Of a stretch of DNA of 55,573 nt, positions 28,872 through 38,253 are shown piece by piece. Each line of letters starts with the position of its first letter. The stretch's first letter is position 1. The position numbers and the translations under genes are program-made. Source of the DNA: Nemertoderma westbladi (lineage: Eukaryota; Xenacoelomorpha; Nemertodermatida; Nemertodermatidae); assembly GCA_032718475.1 (NCBI GenBank), contig JAUCBJ010004679.1, forward strand, positions 1 to 55,573. Reading direction: 5' to 3'. The notes beneath the pieces were generated by a model that did no database searches, was not told the DNA's origin, and saw nothing but the letters and a program-made list of their open reading frames with translations.

Positions 28872-28925
28872 ACCCCCCCCCCGGTATTTGTACAACATTT
28901 TATAGCCCGGTACTAATAGGGTTAA

Positions 28926-29004
28926 GACGGTTGACCATTACAAATATTTGGGGATTTATTTTGATGAGCTTGGACATTTTTGTAAAGCTGTTAGTAGTAG
29001 AGAC
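28926..29004 (+). pseudogene. LINE remnant, second half of the split copy
   Basis: Continues the RT reading interrupted at 22472: KTVDHYKYLGIYFDELGHF is a typical segment after the YADD box (YLG motif). It then runs into a stop and a palindromic repeat at 29007. Confidence 0.7.
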
Positions 29005-29290
29005 ACATTGGGTGTCATATGACACCCAATTGTCACCCTATGGGTGTCATTGGCGCCATACTGTCTGGGTGACACCCCCGCCCCCAATTTGGCTAATTAG
29101 ACCCTAATTGACAGGTGTCATATGAATTAATTAGTACAATTAAACCCTAATAGTTGTCTTATGACTCCTAGTTAGGGTTTAATTGATTTTCCTAATTAAT
29201 CAGAATGATTAACGCCCTGACATGCAATGGTCATCAGTGATGTCCAAGTGTCCCAAAGAGGTGCAAAGGGTGTCATAAGTGACACCTCAG
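29005..29290. repeat. inverted-repeat block with a 24-bp perfect palindrome
   Basis: ATTGGGTGTCATATGACACCCAAT at 29007-29030 is a perfect palindrome. GTGTCAT/ATGACAC pieces recur at 29044, 29116 and 29272, and CTAATTAGACCC/GGGTTTAATTG arms lie within 29090-29200. It looks like a small fold-back repeat. No ORF. Confidence 0.6.
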
Positions 29291-29518
29291 CTATTTTATT
29301 TATTAATACTTATTTATTTGTAATTGTATTTAATTTTAATTTATTTATTTGTATTGTGGTGGTCTTGAGGAGTAAAACCTCTATGGGACTGGATGGCTCG
29401 CCCCAAGCAGGACTGTCGTCTGTTACCGGTACTTATTAGTAGGCATAGTTCTCAGTCATGCAATATTGCATCTATGAATTTTGCAATACATGTTCCGCCG
29501 ATATTGAAACCGCTACAC

Positions 29519-29535
29519 TGGTGACCCGGACACCC
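29519..29535 (+). promoter_or_regulatory. element D primer-binding site
   Basis: TGGTGACCCGGACACCC lies one base after the CTACA end of the LTR. TGGTGACCC is a common animal Gypsy primer site. Confidence 0.7.
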
Positions 29536-29602
29536 ACAAACGGCATTTTGTGTGGTTTTCCCTTATTACCAGTACTTTCCTACAACCTACGCAGCTTCAA
29601 CA

Positions 29603-29945
29603 ATGGCAATTGCGGACATCAACGCGGTGGCACTCAAACTTCCGACATTCTGGCCTGCCAGCCCGGCAGTTTGAATCACCCAAGCAGAAGCACAATTCCA
29701 CATCCGCCATATCACTATCTCGGGAGTCAGCAGGAATAAACCTCGCCCCACGACATCTTCCATGCCAAAAAAGAACAATGAAACAACCGAATACTACTGG
29801 TACCGGTACTAAACAATACGCAGACAATGATAATGTTTGCTTTTATCACAGTCGGTTTGGCAATAACGCCTATAGATGATGTCATTCTCCATGTAAATTT
29901 GCGGGAAACGCTCAGGCCAGCGGAAACGCTCTCAGCGTTTCTCCT
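29603..29945 (+). pseudogene. element D gag, nonsense and deleted
   Basis: Starts ATG at 29603 (MAIADINAVALKLPTFWP, a standard Gypsy gag start). A TGA at 29672-29674 stands where a Trp is expected. QAEAQFHIRHITISG continues, then most of gag is missing and CFYHSRFGNNAYR appears at about 29838, the C-terminal gag motif of this family. A TGA stands at 29877-29879. Most of the protease is lost by 29950. Confidence 0.7.
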
Positions 29946-29956
29946 GGGAATTCGTA

Positions 29957-31399
29957 GTGGCCGATGTATCCCAACTGCTGCTTGGGGCTGACTTCCTTCG
30001 CGCTAATGCACTCATGGTCAATATGCATGATCAACAACTAGTTGATGTGCAAACGTTTCAACCAATTCCATTGGTCCGTGCTCCAGCCAATCACCACTCC
30101 ACTACTAAAACTGCGTCAGCGGCCACCATTGGCAGAATTTACAGCGAACTACTCAAGGAGTTCCCGACCCTCACGACTCCAATATTTACTGACTCAAAAC
30201 CCCGCCATGGTGTGGAACATTATATTCCCACACAAGGACCACCAGTACATGCTCGGGCCCACTGCCTCTCACCCAGCAAACTCGAGATAGCGAAGGCAGA
30301 ATTTCGCGCTATGGAGGAGTTAGGAATTATCTGTCGCTCTAGCAGCCAGTGGGCCTCCCCAGTACACATGGCGCCTAAGCCTAATGGTGGGTGGAGGCCT
30401 TGCGGTGACTACCGGTGCCTTAACAACGCTACTACACCCGATCGTTATCCTGTCCCACATATACAGGACTTCAGTGCTAATTTAACTGGGGCTCGAATAT
30501 TATCAAAGGTCGATCTCATTAGGGGTTATCACCAAATTCCGGTAGCAACTGGATATATTCCGAAAACTGCAGTGATAACCCCATTTGGACTTTATGAGTT
30601 CCTTCGAATGCCTTTCGGGCTAAAAAATGCCGCTCAAGCATTCCAACGCCTAATGGACACTGTGTGCGCAGATCTTCCATTCATCTTCATATAGATGGAT
30701 GATATCCTAGTATTTAGCCGCTCAGAAGAAGAACATTTAAAACATCTACGCGAACTCTTCCAAAGACTCTCCAACCATGGCTTGATTATCAATCTTGCTA
30801 AGTGCCAGTTTGGTGCAACTGATATCGACTTCCTTGGACACCATATCAACCAATATGGAGTCACACCACTAACCCAGAAAGTCCACGCTGTCCAGAATTA
30901 TCCTCAGCCCACTACTGCTAAAGGGTTGCAAGAATTTCTAGGAATGATCACTTTCTTCTACCACCAATTTATTCCCTCGGCAGCCAAGATTCTCCAAACA
31001 CTCTATCAGGCCATCACTAACAAATCAAGGTCACTCACCTGGACATCATCAATGCTTTCAGCTTTCAACACTGCCAAGCAGACTTTAGCTTCTGCCACAT
31101 TATTGGTTCATCCTCAAACGGATGCGCCCACAGCCATCACAGTCGATGCCTCGGATGCAGCCGTAGGAGCTGTTCTAGAACAGCTAATTGATGGTTACTG
31201 GCAGCCTCTCGCGTTTTTCAGCAAACAACTAAGACCTCCAGAACAGAGGTATAGTGCATTTGACAGGGAACTATTGGCCCTATACTTAGGTAGTCGACAC
31301 TTTCGTTATTTTCTGGATGGGCGAGAGTTCACGGCCTTTACAGACCATAAGCCTCTAACTATGGCAATCTCCAAAGCTTCGGACCCCTGGTCTCCTTGA
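29957..31399 (+). pseudogene. element D protease end, reverse transcriptase and RNase H
   Basis: The frame opens with the protease end (LLLGADFLRA) and linker, then RT: FRAMEELGIICRSSSQWASP, PCGDYRCLNN, SKVDLIRGYHQIPV, FLRMPFGLKNAAQ. A TAG at 30692-30694 replaces the Tyr codon of the YMDD box; MDDILVFSR follows at 30695. RT thumb and RNase H continue to 31399 (ITVDASDAAVGAVLEQ, AFDRELLALYLG, FTDHKPLT), where a TGA ends it. The stop in the catalytic box and the lack of integrase make this copy dead. Confidence 0.88.
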
Positions 31400-31610
31400 C
31401 AACAGTGACACCTGGCCTATGTCTCCGAATTTACAACAACAATCAAACATATATCAGGGAAAGATAACCTGGCCGCAGGCGCACTTTCACAAACAGGGGT
31501 CAATGAACTTTCTCTGTCAGTTCAGTCTGGTTTAGACTATATATCCATGGCAGCTGACCAATGTACTGACCCTGATATTCAGGCTTATCGCACTGCAATC
31601 AGCAGTTTGG

Positions 31611-31960
31611 TATTACAGGATGTGCCGTTTGAGCCAGCATGGTCCTGGGCTCTGTATGGTAATACAGGATGTGCCGTTTGAGCCAGCGTGGTCCTGGGCT
31701 CTGTATGGTATTACAGGATGTGCCGTTTGAGCCAGCGTGGTCCTGGGCTCTGTATGGTATTACAGGATGTGCCGTTTGAGCCAGCGTGGTCCTGGGCTCT
31801 GTATGGTAATACAGGATGTGCCGTTTGAGCCAGCGTGGTCCTGGGCTCTGTATGGTATTACAGGATGTGCCGCCGTTTGAGCCAGCGTGGTCCTGGGCTC
31901 TGTGTGGTAATACAGGATGTGCCGTTTCAGCCAGCGTGGTCCTGGGCTCTGTATAAAGTA
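31611..31960. repeat. 49-bp tandem array, about 7 units
   Basis: The unit TACAGGATGTGCCGTTTGAG... GCTCTGTATGGTAT repeats every 49 bp from about 31611. One unit has an extra CCG. It expanded from element D pol sequence, where the first unit still encodes the polyprotein end. Confidence 0.92.
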
Positions 31961-32479
31961 ATTTTCACCGACATGCAGTGAATATTTTCAGCACTTTACT
32001 TTTTCGATATTTATTGCAATTCGTTTGGTGTCTTTGCTTCTGAGAGACGAACACAGTTATAAAAAGCCAGCAAGCTGGCTATAAGAAGGCCGTCCATAGA
32101 CAAACATAGTGTACACTGTAGTTGGGTCCCTCTCCATTCATTATTATTAACCCCTATTATTATTATTATACTCCCATTCAGACCATACACTTCAGGAGGG
32201 TTCTAAAAACAACACAATTGACCAGGTAGTTTCGGAGCCTTTTGTGTGACAAACAACAGTCAGACAGACAAACAAACAAACAGACACGATTTTCTTACAG
32301 TAAGGAAATCTGAAGATTTACAAATAAAACATTTGAACGGCCCTGTGCCTAGAATTCAATCAGCTGCCCCCCCCCCCCCCCCCCTAACATAGCAGTGACG
32401 GTATTAATTGCTATTCGATTAGTGTCTTTACTTCTGAGAGACGAACACAGTAAATAAAAGGTCAAACACGTAAGTTGGA
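31961..32479. other. non-coding stretch with direct repeats and C tract
   Basis: A segment of about 48 bp (GTGTCTTTGCTTCTGAGAGACGAACACAGT core) at 32012-32060 recurs with changes at 32409-32456. The hairpin GCCAGCAAGCTGGC is at 32079-32092. A C tract of about 18 nt is at 32368-32385. TTTGAACGGCCC links it to the repeat at the window start. No gene. Confidence 0.65.
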
Positions 32480-32729
32480 AAGTTGGAAAGGGCGCCTTTA
32501 AGCAATATTGGGGAGTACGAGGTTGATTACCAATCAACCTCGTATCACCCCCAATAAATGGGGACGACAAACCCCAAAGGGCCTCACACAATGGAGGTCA
32601 TAGGTTAAGCCTCCGGGGAGAAGGAAAGTAACATCAGCGGGGGGGGGGGGGGGGGGGGGGGAAACTATCCCACAGAGTAAAAGGCGTGAAGTGGGAAATT
32701 AGCCAATAAGGAACAAGGAAGGTATCGCT

Positions 32730-33286
32730 AGATGAAGGCCTAGTACTAGGATCGGCATGCTGCATTGCAGCTGCATTTTTAAGAATGCTGTGCCGGCTTG
32801 TCAACAAAATTGCACCGCCACAATTCCCTATCACCCATGACATTTGCTAGATCATCCGCATCTTTAAGGCCAGTGTCCTTTAAGATGCGTCTCAAGAAAG
32901 TCATGGGCTGTCCACCATGCTTATTCACTCCATGAGGCTGCCAAAGTACAAGATTATGCACTGGCTGGTCCTCACGGCGAAAGCAATGTCCTGCAAAGCG
33001 GAGGCGATTTTGTTCTAGTGTCAAGCTTGGGGGAACCAATGAGACACCTCCAATGTTATATAGTGTCTGGTTGGAGATGTGTGCATTGTACTTGACACAA
33101 TGTACCCGGCGTAGCATTCTTGTGAATGTGCCATCCAGAGATTTGGTGTCCTCAGCAGTTAGAGCCCAGCATGGACTCCCGTAGAGGAGTACTGAAACTA
33201 CTGCTGCTCTAAATAATCGGACCTTAAGTTTCCGATTAATTCTCGGTGACTTCCAAATCCTGGAAAGCCTATTCAAGATGAAGGCC
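32730..33286 (-). mobile_element. LINE family 2 insertion with 11-bp target duplication
   Basis: The insert 32741-33275 is flanked by AGATGAAGGCC at 32730-32740 and 33276-33286. The uninterrupted site is present at 44640-44660. It holds a 5'-truncated 3' end of a non-LTR element read on the minus strand, with a TAGTA-type tail at 32741. Confidence 0.93.
32779..33275 (-). pseudogene. LINE family 2 ORF C-terminus
   Basis: The minus-strand frame encodes LNRLSRIWKSPRINRKLKVR, VSVLLYGSPCWALTAEDT, LEQNRLRFAGHCFRREDQ and VNKHGGQPMTFLRRILKDTG, the post-RT region typical of LINEs (LLYGSxxW, RLRFAGH). The frame is intact from the truncation point to the stop at 32779-32781. The RT palm is not present. 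Copy 2 at 49397-50690 reaches about 170 nt further upstream. Confidence 0.85.
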
Positions 33287-33665
33287 ACAGTACCATAAGG
33301 GTGTTTAGATATATTATGCTATGTACCATACCGGTCAGTTAGTTTACCCAGTCACTCAGTGAACACCGGTGACATCTTTGCACCGTCATCGTCACCCAAT
33401 ACTGCTATGCCGGTACATATCTTGTCAATCTACTATTGCTGCTTAACTGTAACTTACTGTGTCATATATATATATATCATTATCTGAATACCAAGGAACA
33501 TCAATCAATTCTTATTGTTTCACTACAACGGCCTCGGCCTCGGCACCCAAGGGTAAACACAGTGACGCGTAGCAAACCAAATCCGGTCGGGATCCCTCGA
33601 TCCCGTCACAGTGCAAAGATCTAAGGGAACCACTATCAAAACTGTGACTGCCAAGGAAGTTAAAG

Positions 33666-33967
33666 ATGAGCCAAGAAGGAGAGACGACACCGCCGCAGAC
33701 CCCGGACGACAACCTAACGATCCGCGAGGCCGCGGCGAGACGGTATCGACCCACGAGGCCGGATTCGCCGACGAGAGACAGTCCGGCGGCCCAGGCGGAG
33801 GGCGGCCGTCTACCACAGTGAGGGACGAGCGAGTCGAGAGAAGGGAGAGACGAGTCGACGCACGACGGCGGTCGACGTACCGATGTCGCTGGCCAGCCAC
33901 AGGCCGAGGGCGACGGATGGCCCTCCGGAACGGCGACGGTGGGGCCGCCGGTACGACAGGGGAGTAG
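33666..33967 (+). CDS. element A2 gag N-terminal region (short, frame uncertain)
   Basis: ATG at 33666 opens MSQEGETTPPQTPDDNLTIREAARRY, about 52 codons to a TGA near 33822. REAAR resembles the A1 coil start (REAARAERE), which supports this start. Another frame (33611-33967) is open and rich in R, G and D. Beyond 33966 the sequence jumps to a point matching A1 11815, so the Asn-rich and Arg/Glu-rich gag parts are deleted here. Confidence 0.45.
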
Positions 33968-33988
33968 AGAGTTATTGCAGATAGATGT

Positions 33989-34960
33989 ATGGGCCCCAAT
34001 ATATTAACATCAACCCCAGTACCAAACATACCGGTGGGGGGGGGGGGGGGGGGGGGGGGACAGCGTGACATTCCCCCATTACAATATCAACAATATACTC
34101 AAACAGGAATAAGAACATCGAACCCCCTGGACGAGAACAGGTCGTGCGACACGGAAATATGGAGGGGGCCGTTACCCCCAATGATATATACAACTCAAAT
34201 AAAATCAACAGATAGGACGGGCGGACTGCACCAAACAGGAGAATCTGTACAGCATCCATCGAACCCATTGGAAGCACAGGTAATGGGAATGGCGACACTA
34301 ATCGATGCACTGAAGACCAGGATCGAGTTACCACCAATCGAGCCATTTAAATTCGACGGAAGTAGGCCGGAAGAATACCTGCAATTTCGGCGCATGTACA
34401 GCAATGAGATATTAAGTAAGAACCTGACGCAGGCGGAGTGCCTAAAATATCTACAGGTGTATACAGGAGGCCCAGCATACGACATCGTGAGGCAGTACCA
34501 GGGCATCGAGGGTGGCTTCACGACAGCATGGCGGGCACTAGACAGGGAGTACGGGCACCCGGCCAAGATCATCCGGCAGACCCTGAGAGGTATAACATTG
34601 GGTGGCCTACAAGACAACCCTGTTAGCATAAAGACCTTTGCGAACAAGGTCGAGAAGGCGTTAATCATGTTAAAGACGCTAGACGCGCCATACAAACTCA
34701 ACGCATCTAATAACATCACCACGATAGCGCAGGCACTGCCGATCTGGCTGCGGAGCAAGTGGAGGAAGATCACCTTCTCCATTCGGGAGAAGAAAGGTGC
34801 GGAGCCAGGGCTAGAGGAAATGTCGAGCTTCCTAAACTACGAAGCCGAGTTGATAACACACCCAGTCTATAGTGAGGATAGTTTGGGGAAGGCGCCAACA
34901 ATACCGAATACAACAGGCCTAAACCCGAACACAATCCTGCAGATCCATTCCCGAGAGTAA
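33989..34960 (+). CDS. element A2 gag, capsid-like
   Basis: This 323-codon frame aligns with A1 11848-12760 and reads through a 24-nt G tract (34035-34058) without losing frame. It contains PFKFDGSRPEEYLQFRRMY, YLQVYTGGPAYDIV and WLRSKWRKITF, the BEL/Pao gag pattern. It ends early at 34958-34960 after a frameshift near 34890. The following segment resumes at 35014. Confidence 0.8.
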   Translation: MGPNILTSTPVPNIPVGGGGGGGGQRDIPPLQYQQYTQTGIRTSNPLDENRSCDTEIWRGPLPPMIYTTQIKSTDRTGGLHQTGESVQHPSNPLEAQVMGMATLIDALKTRIELPPIEPFKFDGSRPEEYLQFRRMYSNEILSKNLTQAECLKYLQVYTGGPAYDIVRQYQGIEGGFTTAWRALDREYGHPAKIIRQTLRGITLGGLQDNPVSIKTFANKVEKALIMLKTLDAPYKLNASNNITTIAQALPIWLRSKWRKITFSIREKKGAEPGLEEMSSFLNYEAELITHPVYSEDSLGKAPTIPNTTGLNPNTILQIHSRE

Positions 34961-35013
34961 GACAGTCGCTACGACACGCGGCCACACAGGGGGCTACAAG
35001 CCCACAGTTAGCT

Positions 35014-35940
35014 GTGATTAGGGCCACACCATGGCAGGGACAGAAAGAAAATAACACCACAAATAAACACAATCCCAACATACCCAGTAGGCCGAGTCTA
35101 GATAACCAAAACACTAAATCGGTAGATATAAACCTACGCGCGATACGTGAAGGACTATACAGGGAACGCTATAACCCAGGATTCGAATGTCAACTGCATA
35201 GGGACGGAACCCATAAGACCATGAGTTGTAAGCACTGGCAAGCGTTGCCCAAACAAGATCGTGTAGCCTACACAGACGCAAACGGACTATGTCATCGATG
35301 TGTGGTAGAAGGACACAGATCCGGAGAGTGTAGAGAAACAGCAGTTAGAGAGTCCGAGACTGGAGGCCAAACAATGGCTACAAGCACGACAGTGGCAAGA
35401 AAGAAGAGAAAAGTACTACTCGGGGTAGTACCAGTGAAGATATCAGGAGAGGGCAGTCGATCAGTAACGACATTAATGCTGGTCGACAGCGGAGCAGCCT
35501 TCACGCTGGTGGAGAACTGGGTGGCCGAAGAGATAGGGCTAAAGACGAGGCCGAATAGAATGGCGGTAACTACCGTCTCAAGTAAGGATGAGGTCCTGGA
35601 GATGAGGACGGGGCGGTGCAGGATATCAGCGATTGCACCGGGATGCGACTATGGGGCGACCATCGACCCCATCCAGGTGATAGAATCGATAAATATCAAC
35701 GCCAGGCGACCAACCAACATTGAGGTCGAACAATATAGATTCCTGGACGGTATCGATTTCTCAATACCAGAGGTGGACGTTAGGAAGGTATCCATTATAG
35801 TAGGAATGGACTGCCCGACGGCCCACGAGAGAATAAGACGGTCTTCGGCGAAGACAGACAGCGGGATCCGACGGCAATCCTCACGCCGTTCGGATGGACG
35901 CTTAGCGGCCCAGTTAAAACCAAGATTCCATCCAGAGTGA
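35014..35940 (+). CDS. element A2 nucleocapsid, protease and RT start
   Basis: The frame carries FECQLHRDGTHKTMSC, the CCHC knuckle CHRCVVEGHRSGEC, protease VLLGVVPVKI, LMLVDSGAAFTLV and VAEEIGLKTRP, and the RT lead-in VEQYRFLDGIDFSIPEVD. Here protease and RT lead-in share one frame, unlike A1. A frameshift near 35835 ends good reading. By 35960 RT, RNase H and integrase are deleted. Confidence 0.82.
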   Translation: MIRATPWQGQKENNTTNKHNPNIPSRPSLDNQNTKSVDINLRAIREGLYRERYNPGFECQLHRDGTHKTMSCKHWQALPKQDRVAYTDANGLCHRCVVEGHRSGECRETAVRESETGGQTMATSTTVARKKRKVLLGVVPVKISGEGSRSVTTLMLVDSGAAFTLVENWVAEEIGLKTRPNRMAVTTVSSKDEVLEMRTGRCRISAIAPGCDYGATIDPIQVIESININARRPTNIEVEQYRFLDGIDFSIPEVDVRKVSIIVGMDCPTAHERIRRSSAKTDSGIRRQSSRRSDGRLAAQLKPRFHPE

Positions 35941-35976
35941 CGGAGACATCAGGGTGCATGTTACCAGGCACCGTAG

Positions 35977-36588
35977 ACGCAGAGGACGCAGAGGAGAGAC
36001 CAGGAGACGGTAGATAAGCCAGACGGGGAAGTAACAGTAAGAGAGTGGGCGGAGGAGAATGGATTTGACGCGGAAGACTTAGAGGCAATGGGATGGAACA
36101 AGGGTCCCAGCAAGTATCGGTATGGGGATGGAGAGGAGCGGACGGCGAGATGTCCGGAGGACAACAGTGTCCGGTGGAGTGTCAGGAGGACAAAGTCGGA
36201 GGAGTGTCCGGAGGAGTGTCCAGAGGAGTGTCCGGAAGAGACGCCGGTCCGGTTGAGAGGCATACCGACAAGGGGAGGTCGAGTAAGGAAGACAGGATGG
36301 AAAGGGATAGGACTACTATTGTACGTTCTGTTTTGTCTGTTCTTTCACTTTCTTTTCATTCTGCCACCGGGAGACAACAAGGTGGGAGGTGGCATTTTGA
36401 TGCCAAGAGACGAGGAAGTTAAGAAGGCGGCGGAGAGACCCGATTTTGGGGTGGCAGAAGAGGGAGAACCAATTCCTGGTGAGTTGGAATTGGCGGAGAG
36501 AGTGTGGCGAAGAATAAGAGGACGTATAGGGGGGCAGTGGGAGAATGCCTCCTGGAAAGAATCGATGGAAGATCAAGGGGGACATTAG
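35977..36588 (+). CDS. element A2 terminal ORF with one membrane segment
   Basis: Open from 35977 after a TAG; first Met at 36088 (166 codons). The lead has VTVREWAEENGFDAEDLEAM, a repeat EECPEECPEECPEE, a basic stretch, then a hydrophobic run GLLLYVLFCLFFHFLFILPP (about residues 73-92 from Met 36088) and a charged C-terminus. It ends 23 nt before the polypurine tract, the position of an env-like gene. One membrane span is clear; there is no signal peptide, furin site or fusion peptide, so an envelope role is not shown. A1 has nothing like it here. Confidence 0.5.
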   Translation, partial: TQRTQRRDQETVDKPDGEVTVREWAEENGFDAEDLEAMGWNKGPSKYRYGDGEERTARCPEDNSVRWSVRRTKSEECPEECPEECPEETPVRLRGIPTRGGRVRKTGWKGIGLLLYVLFCLFFHFLFILPPGDNKVGGGILMPRDEEVKKAAERPDFGVAEEGEPIPGELELAERVWRRIRGRIGGQWENASWKESMEDQGGH

Positions 36589-36610
36589 AGTTTAGTCGTC
36601 CAATATTTTG

Positions 36611-36622
36611 GACTGAGGGGGG
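36611..36622 (+). promoter_or_regulatory. A2 polypurine tract
   Basis: GACTGAGGGGGG at 36611-36622 is followed by TGGGAATGAGGGCGAG, the likely LTR start. It is identical in arrangement to A1 at 17201-17230. Confidence 0.55.
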
Positions 36623-36737
36623 TGGGAATGAGGGCGAGACGCCCTTCCCACACAAATAATTATTTAATTAAAATAAATAATAAATAATTAAATAATAAAT
36701 AAGTAGAAGTTAGATAGTAAGTAGAAATATTTAGAAA

Positions 36738-37005
36738 TGTAATAAAGTTATTACAGTAGATTTATACTATATAATACTGTATACTTTTTTGGTGAAGGTT
36801 TACTACAGGTACAGTGCTGATAGATGATTTATTGTTTGAGAGACAAGCCAGCAAGCAGATTATTATATTTAGTATTGTCTGACAGCTGACCCCTTTTCTT
36901 GTTGCTTTAGCTGACTGCCGGATGCAGTCAGCATTATGTTCGACTGAAGGCTGACTGTTGGATACAGTCAGCACTGATATATTTGGTGTGTGTATATTCC
37001 GCACA
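36738..37005 (+). repeat. element B 5' LTR (268 bp)
   Basis: Contains two twin hairpins, CTGACTGC-cggat-GCAGTCAG at 36911-36931 and CTGACTGT-tggat-ACAGTCAG at 36951-36971, 40 bp apart. Confidence 0.95.
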
Positions 37006-37008
37006 TTT

Positions 37009-37026
37009 TGGTGCCTGGACCCGGAT
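37009..37026 (+). promoter_or_regulatory. element B primer-binding site
   Basis: TGGTGCCTGGACCCGGAT begins three bases after the LTR end. It starts with TGG, as expected for a tRNA 3' CCA primer; the tRNA species was not determined. Confidence 0.65.
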
Positions 37027-37059
37027 CCTGTTGAATGAAGGAATATAAAAATCCCGAAT

Positions 37060-37890
37060 AGATTTCAAAATCGCAGTTATGACGTTTAGAGCTATACAAG
37101 GCACTGCCCCTTCTTACTTGTCGGACCTTATTAAACCCTGCAGTAATAACCGAACAGGCCGAAATATGAGATCTGTTTCATCAAACTGTCTACAGGTTTA
37201 TCCAGCTCGAACAACGTTTGCTAGACGATCATTTAGCTATGCAGCACCGATGGTTTGGAATGCACTGACTTGTGACCTGAGAGATCCAAGTATTACACTT
37301 GAGATGTTTAAAGCTAGACTGAAAACACACTTTTTTAATCTGTATTTTAACTCATAATTGTTGCAAAGTTTTTAATTGGGAAATTATTTATAAAAATTAT
37401 AATTTTACACATAATTATTATTAAAGGGATAACAATACAGAACTATGATGCTATTTATGAATTATATGATTTTTATCGATAACATTTATTTAGAACATTT
37501 TTAGAACACGATTGCATTTTATGCATTTTATATTCGATATATTTTTAATTTACGGCCAAACACTGTACAGTATTACAACTTTGCTATTTATGGAATCGGT
37601 TATCTTTGCAAATTTGTAATGGAAGAACTTATATTTTTGAAATTAGTACTGTTTGTTTTTTAAATAATCGTAAATTATTTTGCGATAACTTGATGTAATA
37701 ATTTTAAATCCCTTGTATTTTTAATGTGTGTTGTAAATATAAGTTTGTAATAATTAATTAGTATGTAATAGTTAATTAGTATTTGTATTTAAATAATGTG
37801 CAGAACTATAAATTTGATTACGGTGCCCTCTGCATGACTAATGTTAGAAGGGGGCACGTTAATAAGCCATTATTATTATTATTATTATAT
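37060..37890 (+). mobile_element. CR1-like LINE 3' end inside element B
   Basis: ORF 37079-37357 encodes IQGTAPSYLSDLIKP, RRSFSYAAPMVWNALTCDLR and MFKARLKTHFF, the classic CR1/L2/jockey ORF2 C-terminus (APPYL...FS.AAP..WN.LP..LR...FK..LK). The AT-rich 3' region ends in an ATTATTATTATTATTATTA run at 37872-37890. A target duplication is not clear. It sits between the primer site and gag. Confidence 0.8.
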
Positions 37891-38253
37891 AATCAGTGTT
37901 TGGGAATACTGTTTGGCAGTTTGGTGAATACTGGAATACCTACTGCAGTACTGAACTGGAGTAATTAATCAGATAGGCTCAAACTGCAAACTGTTATATT
38001 TGGATACAGTACAGCAGTAAACTGCGTATTCGACGGACGTACCTGTATCTACGGTCAGACGGTTAGGCCTAACGAGCCTATTGGCCTACCTATATTCATA
38101 TTGCTGTATTAGTCAGTACGGTATATAACGGTACTGGTACTGCATTTCGGCATTCGGAAATAAACTGGAACTGTGACACAACGCAAATTACGAAGTCAAT
38201 CCGGCCAGAAATATTTGTAATTTAATCTACCTAACCTAGGCCTTGTAGATAGA

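Larger units (their letters stand above)
22473..28925. mobile_element. piggyBac-like non-autonomous element at TTAA, with nested element C
   Basis: TTAA at 22473-22476 and at 28922-28925 bracket the insert. The ends start CCCTATTAAACCCGGGG (22477) and, inverted, CCCTATTAGTACCGGG (28921 leftwards), so terminal inverted repeats start CCCTATTA. TTAA target choice and CCC ends are the piggyBac hallmarks. Both ends also carry G-tract plus GTCAATATGAC palindromes (22491-22515 and 23933-23963). Removing the LTR element C (23964-28871 and a 4-bp duplication) leaves about 1.53 kb without a transposase. The insert splits a LINE ORF, which reads on across the site. Confidence 0.78.
29250..31960 (+). mobile_element. 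Ty3/Gypsy element D, 5' LTR and truncated body
   Basis: A putative 5' LTR ends CCGCTACA at 29517, and the primer-binding site TGGTGACCCGGACACCC starts at 29519. Gag, protease and RT pieces with internal deletions follow to about 31600. The body ends in a 49-bp tandem array (31611-31960) and no 3' LTR or integrase is found. The LTR start is not fixed; about 29272 is possible. Confidence 0.75.
32480..33610 (+). repeat. A2 partial 5' LTR
   Basis: From AGTTGGAAAGGGCGCC it matches 44396-44974 closely, ending TCGATCCCGTCACA at 33610. The G tract after GCAGC is 23 nt here and 20 nt in the 3' copy. The hairpin TACGAGGTTGATT/AATCAACCTCGTA is at 32516-32544. Upstream LTR sequence is missing. A LINE insertion at 32741-33275 interrupts it. 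Confidence 0.85.

Noticed and set aside
36738-37005. LTR of element A2
   Set aside because: Its partner at 43153-43418 flanks a different pol; it belongs to nested element B.
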